This document shows, in pieces, positions 7,857 to 16,888 of a DNA stretch of 64,000 nt (position 1 is its first letter; each line of letters opens with the position of its first letter). Both the position numbers and the translations under genes were made by a program. The notes under the pieces were generated by a model. It saw nothing but the letters and a program-made list of their open reading frames with translations, was not told the DNA's origin and made no database searches. This stretch comes from JABWAN01 sp041918175 (GTDB lineage Bacteria; Zhuqueibacterota; Zhuqueibacteria; Zhuqueibacterales; Zhuqueibacteraceae): NCBI GenBank assembly GCA_041918175.1, contig JAYRWE010000058.1:1-64000 (forward strand), read 5' to 3'.

Positions 7857-9035
7857 TTATTGGGCTGCAAGTTCATAGTGAATTGGATGGCAAACCGTCA
7901 AACTGCCAAAGCCCTCGGCGCGGCGTTCGCCTAGGCCTTCGTGTTCAAGAGTAGCGAGCCGATTCAGGAGCTTGCTCGTGACCGCATCTTGGGGCAGCGC
8001 GAAAACCACAACCGAGCCGCGGCTAATCGCATGCGTGTCGGGCTTGGGCAGGCCCAATGCCGCGTTCCAGCCAGGCACCACCGTCGCGCTCAAAAATTGC
8101 GTGACAGTTTTGAGTTCGGGCATATTGTTCCCATTCAAGCCGAAGTGAGCAGCATTCAAATTTTCTAACACCGGCACGCCGAGACGATCGCGCAGCGCAA
8201 GGTGGCTGTTGAGCGTAATGCTGAAATAGAAAGCTTGGGCGTCGCCGCCTTTTGCATGCACGGCTTGATTGAATGCGCGACATCGTGTCTCCAAATCATT
8301 TTCGCGCACGAGCGGCGTGCGCTCCGCAATCGACAACTCCCCCAAACCGCGCGTGCGGGCATGCCCAACGCTGAGATGCTCGCGTTCGGGAACGACTTTC
8401 GCCAACGCCTCCAAAGCAGATTGATCGTCAGCCGAGAGCGTGCCAATAAATTTCAGCGACTGCTCTTCTTCATCATCTTGCTTGCCGAGTTTGGTTGCAA
8501 CGAGCATTTCATAAGAGAACAACAAACTGTGCAGCGCACTACCAGTCGCGCGCGAAATGCCGACGTGCATGCGGAGTTGTTTGGAGGGCTTCACGGGTCT
8601 TCGACTGCCATTGACTTCAAAATATCCAGCCTTGAGTCTTTCCAGTGGCGCCTCGCAAACCGGGCATTGGGATTTTTCATCCAAAGAGGATGCGGCATTG
8701 CGTGTAATTGCTTCCAACAATCGGTCGCGCACGCTCTCTTTGTGATCGGCACCATGTCGTTTGCACACTGCGGCAGTTGCCGGAGCTGGCAACGTGGGCG
8801 CATCGGAAAATGAAGGCAAAAAATCACTAAACCAAATCGCCTCATTCGCAAAGATACGCTGAAAGTCCGCGTCCTCGGCTCCGCGTTTGTTGATAAAAAT
8901 TTCGGCAAACGCGCCGCGCACCGAACTGCCGGGAAGATAGTCCAACGTTTTCGCGAACTGATTGCTGGAGCGCGAACGCAGGAGAGAGAGCGCGGCTTCC
9001 GCTTTCAAAACAAATTTGGTTTCTGTTCGTGGCAT
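7857..9035 (-). CDS. csx10: Csx10, Cas5-like RAMP subunit of type III-D
   Basis: A 392-residue protein with an N-terminal RAMP loop (LDYLPGSSVRGAFAE), a cysteine pair CPVCEAPL in the middle, HARTRGLGEL, and a C-terminal repeat of RAMP features (WNAALGLPKPDTHAISRGSV and LEHEGLGERRAEGFGSLTVC). This two-RAMP layout with the 'GWNxxLGLPKP...GS' block is characteristic of Csx10, which holds the crRNA 5' tag and contacts Cas10. The ATG follows directly on the stop of the preceding Cas7 gene (TAAATG), so the genes are coupled. Confidence 0.8.
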   Translation of the reverse strand: MPRTETKFVLKAEAALSLLRSRSSNQFAKTLDYLPGSSVRGAFAEIFINKRGAEDADFQRIFANEAIWFSDFLPSFSDAPTLPAPATAAVCKRHGADHKESVRDRLLEAITRNAASSLDEKSQCPVCEAPLERLKAGYFEVNGSRRPVKPSKQLRMHVGISRATGSALHSLLFSYEMLVATKLGKQDDEEEQSLKFIGTLSADDQSALEALAKVVPEREHLSVGHARTRGLGELSIAERTPLVRENDLETRCRAFNQAVHAKGGDAQAFYFSITLNSHLALRDRLGVPVLENLNAAHFGLNGNNMPELKTVTQFLSATVVPGWNAALGLPKPDTHAISRGSVVVFALPQDAVTSKLLNRLATLEHEGLGERRAEGFGSLTVCHPIHYELAAQ

Positions 9036-9764
9036 TTAGCTTTTCTCCTCGTTCCGCTTGAGCTGCGCAATCTCGTCGAGAATATCGTTGATTGCCGTGG
9101 GCCTGTCGTTCCATTCCAAATGAGCGGGCAATTCAATTTTGCAAAGTCCGCTGCCTCGGCTCTTCGCGCCGCCGACGAACGTGAGCAAGCGCAACGCACT
9201 ACAGAGCAGGATCAACTCTTCGGGAAACTTGCCGGCCGTGGGCGTTGTGGCCGGCAGCCAGCCGCGAATGATTCCGTTGAAGCGCAAATTTTCGAGCGTG
9301 GTTTCGGAAGTGAATAAATGCTTTTCCAGCGCCGTGCCGCGCAGACGCGAGAGCTGCACTTGCGTGCGCGCATAATACAAAGCCTCCGCTTCCTCGCGTT
9401 TGATTTGATCGTGCTCGTGCAACTTGGCGTCGCGCCAAATGAGTCCGGTGTGGCCGCTCAACGCAGAAATGCCGGGGCTGCCGAACGTGCGACAGATGAG
9501 GCACGGCGCGCTCGTGCCGCACATGCGCTTGGGATTCGGCGCGTCGCAGATTTCATGGCCGAGCGTTCGCGCGAGTCGTTCCGCGGCATCGCGCACTCTG
9601 CCCTTTAAGGTCGAGGCCGGAATGAAGGGCAAACCTTTCGCGCCGCGCATCACGGTGCGTTGAATTTGGCCGCGGCGAAAGCCCGACCAAATTGCCAGCG
9701 GCCCTTCGAGCGCAATGGGGAAGTGGAGATCAATCTTCGTGCGACCGGCGGTTTTCGTGCTCAC
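9036..9764 (-). CDS. Cas7-like RAMP subunit lacking the cleavage Asp
   Basis: A 242-residue RAMP with LPFIPASTLKGRVRDA, APCLICRTFGSPG and GGAKSRGSGLCKIEL. The position matching the Csm3 cleavage aspartate is glutamine (Q35 in GQIQRTVMR), so this copy probably binds but does not cut RNA. I start it at the GTG of a GTGA overlap with cas10, six nucleotides after a perfect GGAGG. The long upstream extension of the open frame only reads through the end of cas10. Confidence 0.75.
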   Translation of the reverse strand: MSTKTAGRTKIDLHFPIALEGPLAIWSGFRRGQIQRTVMRGAKGLPFIPASTLKGRVRDAAERLARTLGHEICDAPNPKRMCGTSAPCLICRTFGSPGISALSGHTGLIWRDAKLHEHDQIKREEAEALYYARTQVQLSRLRGTALEKHLFTSETTLENLRFNGIIRGWLPATTPTAGKFPEELILLCSALRLLTFVGGAKSRGSGLCKIELPAHLEWNDRPTAINDILDEIAQLKRNEEKS

Positions 9765-11302
9765 GCTTCGCCTCCATTTTTTGTGAACTCGTACAAGTCG
9801 ATCAAATCGATGAGCGCAGTTTTGAGTTTTTGTGGCATGTCGGGTTGCTCTTTTTCTTTGTGAACCATGATCCACGGCCAGTGTGTGGCTTTGGCAACGT
9901 CCGCTTCCGAAAACTCGATGAGAAACCTTTTGAGCACCTCGCGCTGCTCGCGTTGCCGCAAGCGGCCGAGCGTGTGCAGCAAAGCCATGGTGCCTTCGAC
10001 GCGTGTTTCCATAACCCTGGAACGATGGCAAGCGTCATAAACCATTTGCAACTGCGTCTGCGGAATTTGTTGATCGCGAAGCCGCCGCGCAAAATCTAGT
10101 AGCTGCTTGATCTTGCTCAAAGTGTACGGCTTGTTGTGCGGCACATGCGCGCGCGCAATATCGAGATCCGCGGCGCTGCTGGTGATGACTTCGTAGTCGA
10201 TTGCGCTTTGAGCATACTTGTGCTCGGCGCAATGCCGTTTGGCGTTCTTCAACAACTCTTCGCCAATATCCACCAATGCCGGAATGGGAAAATTGGAATG
10301 GCAGAGCACGACGCCGGCAGACATGGTGCATTTTTTATTCAATATTTTTTCCGACCGCTTCTCAAATTCTTGGAGAATGTACTCCGCTACGGGAACGGCA
10401 ATGTCTGCGGCAGTGAAGAGCTTGATGTCGTCGCCGCCGATGAGGACGATTTCGAAGGGAACAGTTCCGGTATGATGTCGTGTATGTTCATAAAGAGCGT
10501 CGAAAGTGATTTCTTTTGTAAGCTTTGCCAATTCTTCGGAAAAAAAACGGCATTGCTCTTTTTTAACCAGTGATTCTAGCTGTTTACCGATGTTGTTGCC
10601 ATCGAGAGTGAGATAGCCGACGTAGCCTTTGGGCAGAGACAAGTCGCCAATGTCACCGAGATCGCTTGGAATGAATCTATCATTCCAAGCTGTTTCGTGT
10701 CTCTCTTTCTCGATGTATATAGCAAACCTTTGAAAAAATCTGAGGCGGCCTCGTTCGCCCCAAAAGCGCTTTCGCTCACAGCTTCGACACAATAGCTCAG
10801 TGGAATCATAACGAGAGCGCTTCGTCGCCGGATGCTGGCCGCACGCATTGCAAAGGCGAAAATATGGCTGAACCGGCAGCGCGTGCAATTCAGCCTTTTG
10901 AATTTTGCGCATGTTCAGCTTGCCGGCGGCCAGCTTCATACGCGCGCCGAACTTTTTTTCATCTTTACGGATTTGTTCGTGCGAAAATAGCTCGCAGGGT
11001 TGTAGCCATGCGCCGGTAATGGCTGCGGAATGCGTATGGCGGCGAAAATCTCTTTCCACTTCTGCGATCAGTTGATCAGCCTGAACTGAGCTCTCAAGCA
11101 GGACGCTTGCGCCGCCGCCAGCGGAGTAAATCAAATCGTCTTTACCATACCTCTGTAATAGAAACTTTCGGCGGCGCTCATCCAACCACGCCAACAGCGC
11201 GCTCGCTCCGCGAATCTCTTTCAGGCGATTGGTGGCAAATAGATATTCTTTGATGTGATCCGTGTCAAACGAGACGAGATAGCTGTTCCATTCATCGAGC
11301 AT
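9761..11302 (-). CDS. cas10: Cas10, cyclic-oligoadenylate synthase subunit, no HD domain
   Basis: This 513-residue large subunit begins with FDTDHIKEYLFATNRLKEIR and GASALL, the usual first palm segment of Cas10. It has a zinc knuckle (C151, C154, C172, C175), and its second palm carries GGDD (residues 289-292) within IVLIGGDDIKLF. An intact GGDD predicts cyclic oligoadenylate synthesis from ATP on target recognition. No HD-nuclease domain precedes the first palm, so single-stranded DNA cleavage by Cas10 is not expected. ATG at 11302 has AGGAG five nucleotides upstream; a GTG six nucleotides earlier is too close to that site. Confidence 0.9.
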   Translation of the reverse strand: MLDEWNSYLVSFDTDHIKEYLFATNRLKEIRGASALLAWLDERRRKFLLQRYGKDDLIYSAGGGASVLLESSVQADQLIAEVERDFRRHTHSAAITGAWLQPCELFSHEQIRKDEKKFGARMKLAAGKLNMRKIQKAELHALPVQPYFRLCNACGQHPATKRSRYDSTELLCRSCERKRFWGERGRLRFFQRFAIYIEKERHETAWNDRFIPSDLGDIGDLSLPKGYVGYLTLDGNNIGKQLESLVKKEQCRFFSEELAKLTKEITFDALYEHTRHHTGTVPFEIVLIGGDDIKLFTAADIAVPVAEYILQEFEKRSEKILNKKCTMSAGVVLCHSNFPIPALVDIGEELLKNAKRHCAEHKYAQSAIDYEVITSSAADLDIARAHVPHNKPYTLSKIKQLLDFARRLRDQQIPQTQLQMVYDACHRSRVMETRVEGTMALLHTLGRLRQREQREVLKRFLIEFSEADVAKATHWPWIMVHKEKEQPDMPQKLKTALIDLIDLYEFTKNGGEA

Positions 11303-11428
11303 GGCCACTCCTTTTGCAGTACGGAATATTCGAGCCTAGTAATCGACAAAACAGGTTTAGGACTTTAACTGAACACGATAGACAATTTCATTGAAACGCG
11401 CAAAGCAATCAACCTTGCCACAACCTTG

Positions 11429-12598
11429 TCATTCTTCCACGCGAATCAAGCTGCCGTCCAACTTCAAACCATAACATTTGCCATAACGCCCCACGGCGCT
11501 GATGCGATAGAGCTCCGCGGTTTCCAAGTGCGCGAGCGCGAGGTCGAGCTTGCGGTTGATCTTGCTCATGTATTGCAGCAACCGCTCCAAAGTAAGACCT
11601 TTGTCGCGCTGCAAAGAACCCTCAAAACGTTTGAACATGCTCGTTGAGCTTTCGAGTATGCGATATTTCATTTTCAAGTCTTCCACGCTTGCTGATGCTA
11701 AAAACGCACTACCCTCCGGCTTTTCAAAATACTGCTCGTAAGCTTCGCGCGGAATGAGGGACGCACGGCGCTGGCTGCGCTCGGCAAAGTGCCAGTACAA
11801 ACAAAACTCAATCGGCGGCAATTCGATCTCCTTGCCGCCAATACGCAAGAGCCGCCGTTTGGGAATGAGTTGTAGCACGTGCGCGCGCGGCAAAGCGGCA
11901 AGCTCCGCCTGTGTCCATTGCAACAACTCCGCAAATGAAGCGCGACGATCCAGCAACTCCATCGGCAATCTTTCGCGCAAACGCACGTATGGAATTTCCA
12001 CTAACTCGACTTTGACTTTTGCGCTATCAAACGCACGGCCGTTTGCGAATTTGAGCATGTGCGTTTGCGGCGCGGGATAATAAAACTCCGCGTGATGTTC
12101 GGCATCTTGCGGGGTGAGCAAAACATGATAAAGCTTGTCCTGCTCGCGCCCGAGCATTTGCATGACGAGCGCCATGTAACTGCTCATCGTCTTTCGTCCA
12201 CCAGCCAAAGAACAATGTATCGCAGTTTGTGAATCACTCGTTTTCTCCCACAGCACGCGCAGAATCAATTCGAGAAAATTCTCACTGTCGCGGCGGTTTT
12301 GAATGTCGTGCAAAGGCAGCAGGCCGTCGTGCGCTACGAAGATTTGATTCGCAGAAAAAGAGAGTTGTCGGCATTGCGCCGAATAATCGCGCTGCAATTG
12401 ATAAAATCGCCCGCCTTTTTTATCGAGCAATTTATCACGTGCGATGTGCCGCCCTTCCTGCGTGGAAATGGCCGAGACTTCCGAAATCGGGATGCGCTCT
12501 TGCACGCACAGCGCGTACAGCGTCTCGGTCAACACCTGTGGCGTGCGGCCCAACAGCGCGACCAAATGATGACGGAGTGCCGGTATTGGCTTTGACAT
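11429..12598 (-). CDS. CARF-domain CRISPR protein (TIGR02584/NE0113-like) with wHTH
   Basis: A 389-residue protein opening with LVALLGRTPQVLTETLYAL, the hallmark of the NE0113/TIGR02584 CARF family, and later HCSLAGGRKTMSSYMAL, the second CARF loop. These bind cyclic oligoadenylates, and some relatives degrade them (ring nucleases). Residues from about 250 on (LRIGGKEIELPPIEFCLYW) look like a winged helix, so this could be a regulator of the operon or a signal-limiting enzyme. It is the first gene of the cas cluster, 126 bp before cas10. Confidence 0.75.
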   Translation of the reverse strand: MSKPIPALRHHLVALLGRTPQVLTETLYALCVQERIPISEVSAISTQEGRHIARDKLLDKKGGRFYQLQRDYSAQCRQLSFSANQIFVAHDGLLPLHDIQNRRDSENFLELILRVLWEKTSDSQTAIHCSLAGGRKTMSSYMALVMQMLGREQDKLYHVLLTPQDAEHHAEFYYPAPQTHMLKFANGRAFDSAKVKVELVEIPYVRLRERLPMELLDRRASFAELLQWTQAELAALPRAHVLQLIPKRRLLRIGGKEIELPPIEFCLYWHFAERSQRRASLIPREAYEQYFEKPEGSAFLASASVEDLKMKYRILESSTSMFKRFEGSLQRDKGLTLERLLQYMSKINRKLDLALAHLETAELYRISAVGRYGKCYGLKLDGSLIRVEE

Positions 12599-13123
12599 GT
12601 TGTTTGGGGCTCTTGCTGTGCAAAGTTATAACTGCCGGTGGATTTTCGGAGAATATTAAGGCTGAGGGAGGAAGCCGCCCAACGAGGAATGCTAAAAGAT
12701 GGGAGCACAAAGACGAATATTGAACAGGACATACCGACCTCAGTTGGGTATTCTGATTTGGTCGGGATGGCACAAGCGGGCGGCCAGAGTTGTGAAGAAC
12801 CGGGCGCTTCTGTCTTCCCCTGGAGTTGAACTTGGGAAATCAACTCCAGAGCGCAATATAATTTCGGCGCCATCAGATGCAAGCAAAAAGCCGAATTGCA
12901 GCAAGAAACCTTTCTCGCCGATTGCACGTCTTACCGTTGCCTTTGCTGGGACGTCTTGTATCCGGCACACGACGAAGAAATTCAAACCATTTTGACGCCA
13001 GCGTTTCATGCAACGTTTCCGCTTTGCTATCGTCCCTTGAGATAATTTTTTTCATCACCACAACACGCTGTCGAACGGACAATCCATTGATCATGAGCCA
13101 AGCAATCTAAAGGAGGATGCCAC
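12599..13123. other. Divergent intergenic region with one hairpin
   Basis: This 525-bp stretch separates the minus-strand cas cluster from plus-strand tldD and probably holds promoters for both. A perfect 10-bp stem (CTGGAGTTGA/TCAACTCCAG, 12820-12849, loop 10) is the only structure I see; it lacks a T-tract. No convincing gene or CRISPR repeat is present. Confidence 0.5.
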
Positions 13124-14749
13124 TTGAAACGACGTGACTTTATGCGCATTTCCGGCGTGGGAATGGGTGCGATGATGATCCCGTTGCTGGGATCTCGCAC
13201 TTCACTTTTGGGAGCGGTAACACCGGTGCCCAATGGCGACAAGAAAAAACTCGCCGATATTGCGCTCAATGCCGCACGCACAAAAGGTGCGACGTATGCC
13301 GACGTTCGCCTCGGCCGTTATCTCAATCAGTTCATCATCACGCGCGAAGAGAAAGTGCAAAACATTGTGAACACCGAATCCTACGGCGTGGGCATCCGCG
13401 TGATTGCAAACGGTACGTGGGGTTTTGCTGCGACGAGTGAAGTGACCGCGGATAAAATCGCGAAAGCCGCGGAGCAAGCCGTGGCCATTGCGAAAGCCAA
13501 TGCCATTTTGCAGACGGAGCCGGTCCAACTCGCTCCGGAAAAGGGGCACGGCGAGGTGACATGGAAAACGCCGATTGAAAAAAATGCCTTCGATATTCCC
13601 ATCTCCGAAAAAGTCGATCTGCTCATGGCGGCGAATGCCGCGGCCCTCAAGAACGGCGCAAATTTCATCAACACTTTTCTTTTTCTCGTGAACGAGCAAA
13701 AATACTTCGCGTCCACCGACGGTTCGTACATTGAGCAAGACATTCATCGCATCTGGCCGAATTTCACGGTGACGGCGATCGATCCGCAAAAGGGAAAATT
13801 TCAAACCCGCGATGCCTTCAGCGCGCCCATGGGCATGGGCTGGGAATACCTCAGTGGGAATGCGGCGAGCAAGATGACGGGAGTGACGACGCGCTACGGC
13901 AAATATTATGACATCATTGAAGACGCCGCAGCCGCGGCGCAACAAGCACGCGCCAAACACACTGCGAAAGCCGTGGAGCCGGGAAAGTACGATCTCGTGC
14001 TCGATCCTTCGCATCTGTGGCTCACCATTCACGAGTCTGTCGGCCATCCGCTCGAACTCGATCGCGTGCTCGGCTACGAAGCGAATTATGCAGGCACCAG
14101 CTTCGCGACGCTTGACAAGTGGAAATCGAAATCCTTCAATTACGGCAGCAAGTTTGTCAATCTATTTGCGGACAAAGTTCAGCCGGGTTCGTTGGGCGCG
14201 GTTGGTTACGACGACGAAGGGGTGAAGTGCAAACGTTGGGATTTGGTGAAAGAGGGCATGCTCGTCAATTACCAAGCGATTCGCGATCAGGTTCACATTC
14301 TCGGCGAGCAAGAATCGCACGGCTGTTGCTATGCGGACAATTGGAGCTCGGTGCAATTTCAACGCATGCCGAACGTTTCATTGGCTGCGGGCAAAACGCC
14401 GCTCACCGTCGAAGAAATGATTAAAGGCGTGGAAAAGGGCATTTACATCATCGGCGACGGTTCGTATTCCATCGATCAACAGCGTTACAATTTTCAGTTC
14501 GGCGGCCAGTTGTTTTATGAAATCAAAAACGGCGAGATTGCAGGCATGCTGCGCGACGTGGCGTATCAATCCAACACGCAAGAATTTTGGAACTCGTGCG
14601 CGCAAATTTGCGATGAGCGCGATTATCGTCTCGGCGGCTCGTTTTTCGACGGCAAAGGTGAGCCGGGCCAAATCAGTGCGGTTTCGCACGGCTGCGCCAC
14701 TACGCGCTTTAACGGCGTGAATGTGATCAACACCGAGAGAAAGATTTGA
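13124..14749 (+). CDS. tldD: TldD-family metalloprotease with Tat-type signal
   Basis: A 541-residue TldD/PmbA-family protein. The metal motif HESVGH (HExxxH) is within TIHESVGHPLE, as in TldD, which with TldE forms a protease acting on unfolded or modified peptides. The N-terminus MKRRDFMRISGVGMGAM is a twin-arginine-type leader, which the cytosolic E. coli enzyme lacks. The start is TTG, seven nucleotides after a perfect AGGAGG; the ATG inside that spacer gives only six codons. TldE follows after 108 bp of repeat sequence. Confidence 0.85.
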   Translation: MKRRDFMRISGVGMGAMMIPLLGSRTSLLGAVTPVPNGDKKKLADIALNAARTKGATYADVRLGRYLNQFIITREEKVQNIVNTESYGVGIRVIANGTWGFAATSEVTADKIAKAAEQAVAIAKANAILQTEPVQLAPEKGHGEVTWKTPIEKNAFDIPISEKVDLLMAANAAALKNGANFINTFLFLVNEQKYFASTDGSYIEQDIHRIWPNFTVTAIDPQKGKFQTRDAFSAPMGMGWEYLSGNAASKMTGVTTRYGKYYDIIEDAAAAAQQARAKHTAKAVEPGKYDLVLDPSHLWLTIHESVGHPLELDRVLGYEANYAGTSFATLDKWKSKSFNYGSKFVNLFADKVQPGSLGAVGYDDEGVKCKRWDLVKEGMLVNYQAIRDQVHILGEQESHGCCYADNWSSVQFQRMPNVSLAAGKTPLTVEEMIKGVEKGIYIIGDGSYSIDQQRYNFQFGGQLFYEIKNGEIAGMLRDVAYQSNTQEFWNSCAQICDERDYRLGGSFFDGKGEPGQISAVSHGCATTRFNGVNVINTERKI

Positions 14750-14750
14750 T

Positions 14751-14820
14751 TCAGTCATCAGTAAACAGTTATCAGTGAACAGTACCGCAACTGATTACTG
14801 GTGACTGATCACTGATTACT
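14751..14820. repeat. Degenerate CTGATNACTG/CAGTNATCAG tandem repeat
   Basis: Most of the tldD-tldE spacer consists of 7-bp-periodic units (TCATCAGTAAACAGTTATCA, then ACTGATTACTGGTGACTGAT) whose two halves are roughly inverse complements, so it can fold. The same family occurs at 35-52, 26543-26577, 30550-30596, 33217-33268 and 33515-33601. Confidence 0.8.
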
Positions 14821-14857
14821 TTTTCCATCAGAACACTTCATCAAAGGATTTCATAAA

Positions 14858-16174
14858 ATGGCTCTCTTAACTCAAGATCAAGCGCGTGACATTTTGAAAA
14901 AAGTCATGAGCTATTCGAAAGCAGAAGAATGCGAAGCCAATTTGAACGGCAATATCGGCGGCAATTTGCGCTATGCACGCAACACCGTGACCACGAGCGG
15001 CGTGCAAAACGACACTTCACTCGTGGTGCAATCGAGTTATGGCAAGAAGACCGGAACGACGACGATCAACGAGTTTGATGATGCTTCGTTAGAAAAGGCC
15101 GTGCGCCGCTCCGAAGAGCTTGCCCAACTCGCGCCGGAGAATCCCGAATACATGAATATGTTGACGCCGCAAACGTACTCCACTTCGAAAGCTTATTTCG
15201 ACAGTACGGCGAACATTACGCCGGAGTATCGCGCGCAAGCCGCGGCGAGCAGCATCAAACCCTGCCGCGCAAAAAATCTCACCGCCGCAGGCTTTCTGCA
15301 AAATGGCGCAAGCTTTCAGGCCATGATGAACACCAAAGGCCTGTTCGCGTATCATCCGCAAACGGATGTGAATTTTTCCGTGACCGTGCGTTCGAGCGAT
15401 GGCACCGGCTCAGGCTACGTGACGCGCGACTACAACGACGTTGCGAAATTCGATGCCGCGGCCGCCTCGCAAATTGCGTTGGAAAAGGCTGAAGGTTCGC
15501 GCAATCCCGTTGCCATTGAGCCGGGCAAATACACCGTCATTCTCGAGCCTGCGGCTTCGATCGAATTGCTGCAAAACCTCTTTTTCAGCATGGATGCGCG
15601 CCAAGCCGATGAGGGCCGCAGTTTTCTTGCGAAACCCGGCGGCGGCACGAAACTCGGTGAGAAGATGGTCGATGAGCGCATCACGATTTATTCCGACCCC
15701 ACGCACACCGAAGTGCCCGCAGCCACGTGGTCGGGTGATGGCCGTCCGCAAGAACGGACCGTGTGGATTGAAAAAGGCACGGTGAAGAATCTCTATTACT
15801 CGCGTTTTTGGGCTGATAAAAAAGGCGTGAAAGCGATTCCGTTTCCCTCAAACGGCATTATGGAAGGCGGTACCGCGACGACCGCGGATTTGGTGCGCGA
15901 CACGAAGAAAGGAATTCTCGTGAGCCGCACGTGGTACATTCGTATGGTCGATCCGCAAACGTTGCTGCTCACCGGCTTGACGCGCGACGGTTTGTTTTAT
16001 GTTGAAAACGGCAAGGTGAAGCATGCGATTAAAAATTTCCGTTTCAATGAAAGCCCGGTGATCATGCTCAACAATCTCGAAGCGTTGGGCAAACCCGAAC
16101 GCATCAACGGCAATTTCATTCCGCCGATGTTGATTCGCGATTTTACGTTTACGAGTTTGTCGGAAGCGGTGTGA
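14858..16174 (+). CDS. tldE: TldE/PmbA-family protein
   Basis: A 438-residue partner of TldD. The family features are the N-terminal GNLRYARNTVTTSGV strand region, the central VAIEPGKYTVILEP, and the conserved end GLTRDGLFYVENGKVKH and FRFNESPVIMLNN. No HExxxH is present, as expected for TldE, which supports but does not hold the catalytic metal. Unlike its partner here it has no signal peptide. It starts with ATG after the repeat-filled spacer. Confidence 0.85.
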   Translation: MALLTQDQARDILKKVMSYSKAEECEANLNGNIGGNLRYARNTVTTSGVQNDTSLVVQSSYGKKTGTTTINEFDDASLEKAVRRSEELAQLAPENPEYMNMLTPQTYSTSKAYFDSTANITPEYRAQAAASSIKPCRAKNLTAAGFLQNGASFQAMMNTKGLFAYHPQTDVNFSVTVRSSDGTGSGYVTRDYNDVAKFDAAAASQIALEKAEGSRNPVAIEPGKYTVILEPAASIELLQNLFFSMDARQADEGRSFLAKPGGGTKLGEKMVDERITIYSDPTHTEVPAATWSGDGRPQERTVWIEKGTVKNLYYSRFWADKKGVKAIPFPSNGIMEGGTATTADLVRDTKKGILVSRTWYIRMVDPQTLLLTGLTRDGLFYVENGKVKHAIKNFRFNESPVIMLNNLEALGKPERINGNFIPPMLIRDFTFTSLSEAV

Positions 16175-16423
16175 GGCAAAGAGCCAAAAAGGAGAAGGAA
16201 CCAAAGAGCCAGTGAGGGAAAGGACAAGAAGCCAAACAGAAAGAGGGGAGAAATGAAGCAAGCATTTTCAGGAAGTGTTTTTCTTCGGACGCAGAGCGGT
16301 GCGGAGGATTGGTGCTCAAAATTTGAGCTCGAGATAAATCCGGGTTGCTCTGCGTTCTATTTTTTGCTTATCTTGCGCAACAAGTTTGAGAAACAAACCT
16401 TAGGCTCAAGTGAGCGTGTTTTC

Positions 16424-16888
16424 ATGCTGGATTTGTACGTTGAATTTGAAGCAGCGATTGAAACTCTCGAGCACCAACAGGTGAATTATGCTTTGTGCGG
16501 AGGTCTAGCCGTAGCCTTTTTCACGTTGCCGAGATTCACACAGGATATTGATATCTTGATAGCGCCGGAGGAAACCGAGCAATGCAAAGCGATTTTGCTG
16601 CCTCTGGGTTTCAAGTTTTTTTCAACGCCGATGCGTTTTGACAATGATGCCGTCGAAGTGCATCGGCTTACGAAAATCGAACGGAGCAGCGGCGATCATT
16701 TGTTTTTGGATTTGATTGCGGCGATCTCACCACAGACGCAAAACATCTTGGCCGCGCGGATTCGTTCGATGTGGAAAGAAAAACCCATATGGGTAGTGTC
16801 GAGGGCGGGATTGATCGAACTCAAGAAAAGCGCAAACCGCCCCAAGGATTTGCTCGATCTCGACGCTTTGCAGGAGAACGCAGAATGA
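16424..16888 (+). CDS. Nucleotidyltransferase-like protein
   Basis: A 154-residue protein with YALCGGLAVAFFTLPRFTQDIDILI, in shorter form GG-x-AVA and T-x-DIDIL, the active-site pattern of small nucleotidyltransferases of the AbiEii/DUF6036 type. It ends with the typical 'LIxLKxxxxRPKDLxDLxxL' block (KKSANRPKDLLDLDAL). I start it at the internal ATG giving MLDLYVEFE, since the upstream frame has no family resemblance. It overlaps the next gene by ATGA. Such pairs are often toxin-antitoxin or abortive-infection elements, but no toxin motif is visible in the partner. Confidence 0.7.
   Translation: MLDLYVEFEAAIETLEHQQVNYALCGGLAVAFFTLPRFTQDIDILIAPEETEQCKAILLPLGFKFFSTPMRFDNDAVEVHRLTKIERSSGDHLFLDLIAAISPQTQNILAARIRSMWKEKPIWVVSRAGLIELKKSANRPKDLLDLDALQENAE

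Noticed and set aside
1..12600. A CRISPR array expected beside the cas genes
   Set aside because: I looked for regularly spaced identical repeats with unlike spacers at both ends and inside the gaps and found none; the short tandem units in the window are degenerate and without spacers.
12877..13110. A small plus-strand open frame upstream of tldD
   Set aside because: No ribosome site, no motif, and its end overlaps the tldD Shine-Dalgarno region; more likely a chance frame.
14751..14820. The CTGATNACTG units as a minimal CRISPR array or phage attachment site
   Set aside because: Units are 7-bp-periodic and imperfect with no spacers, and the same family is found at many places including inside genes.
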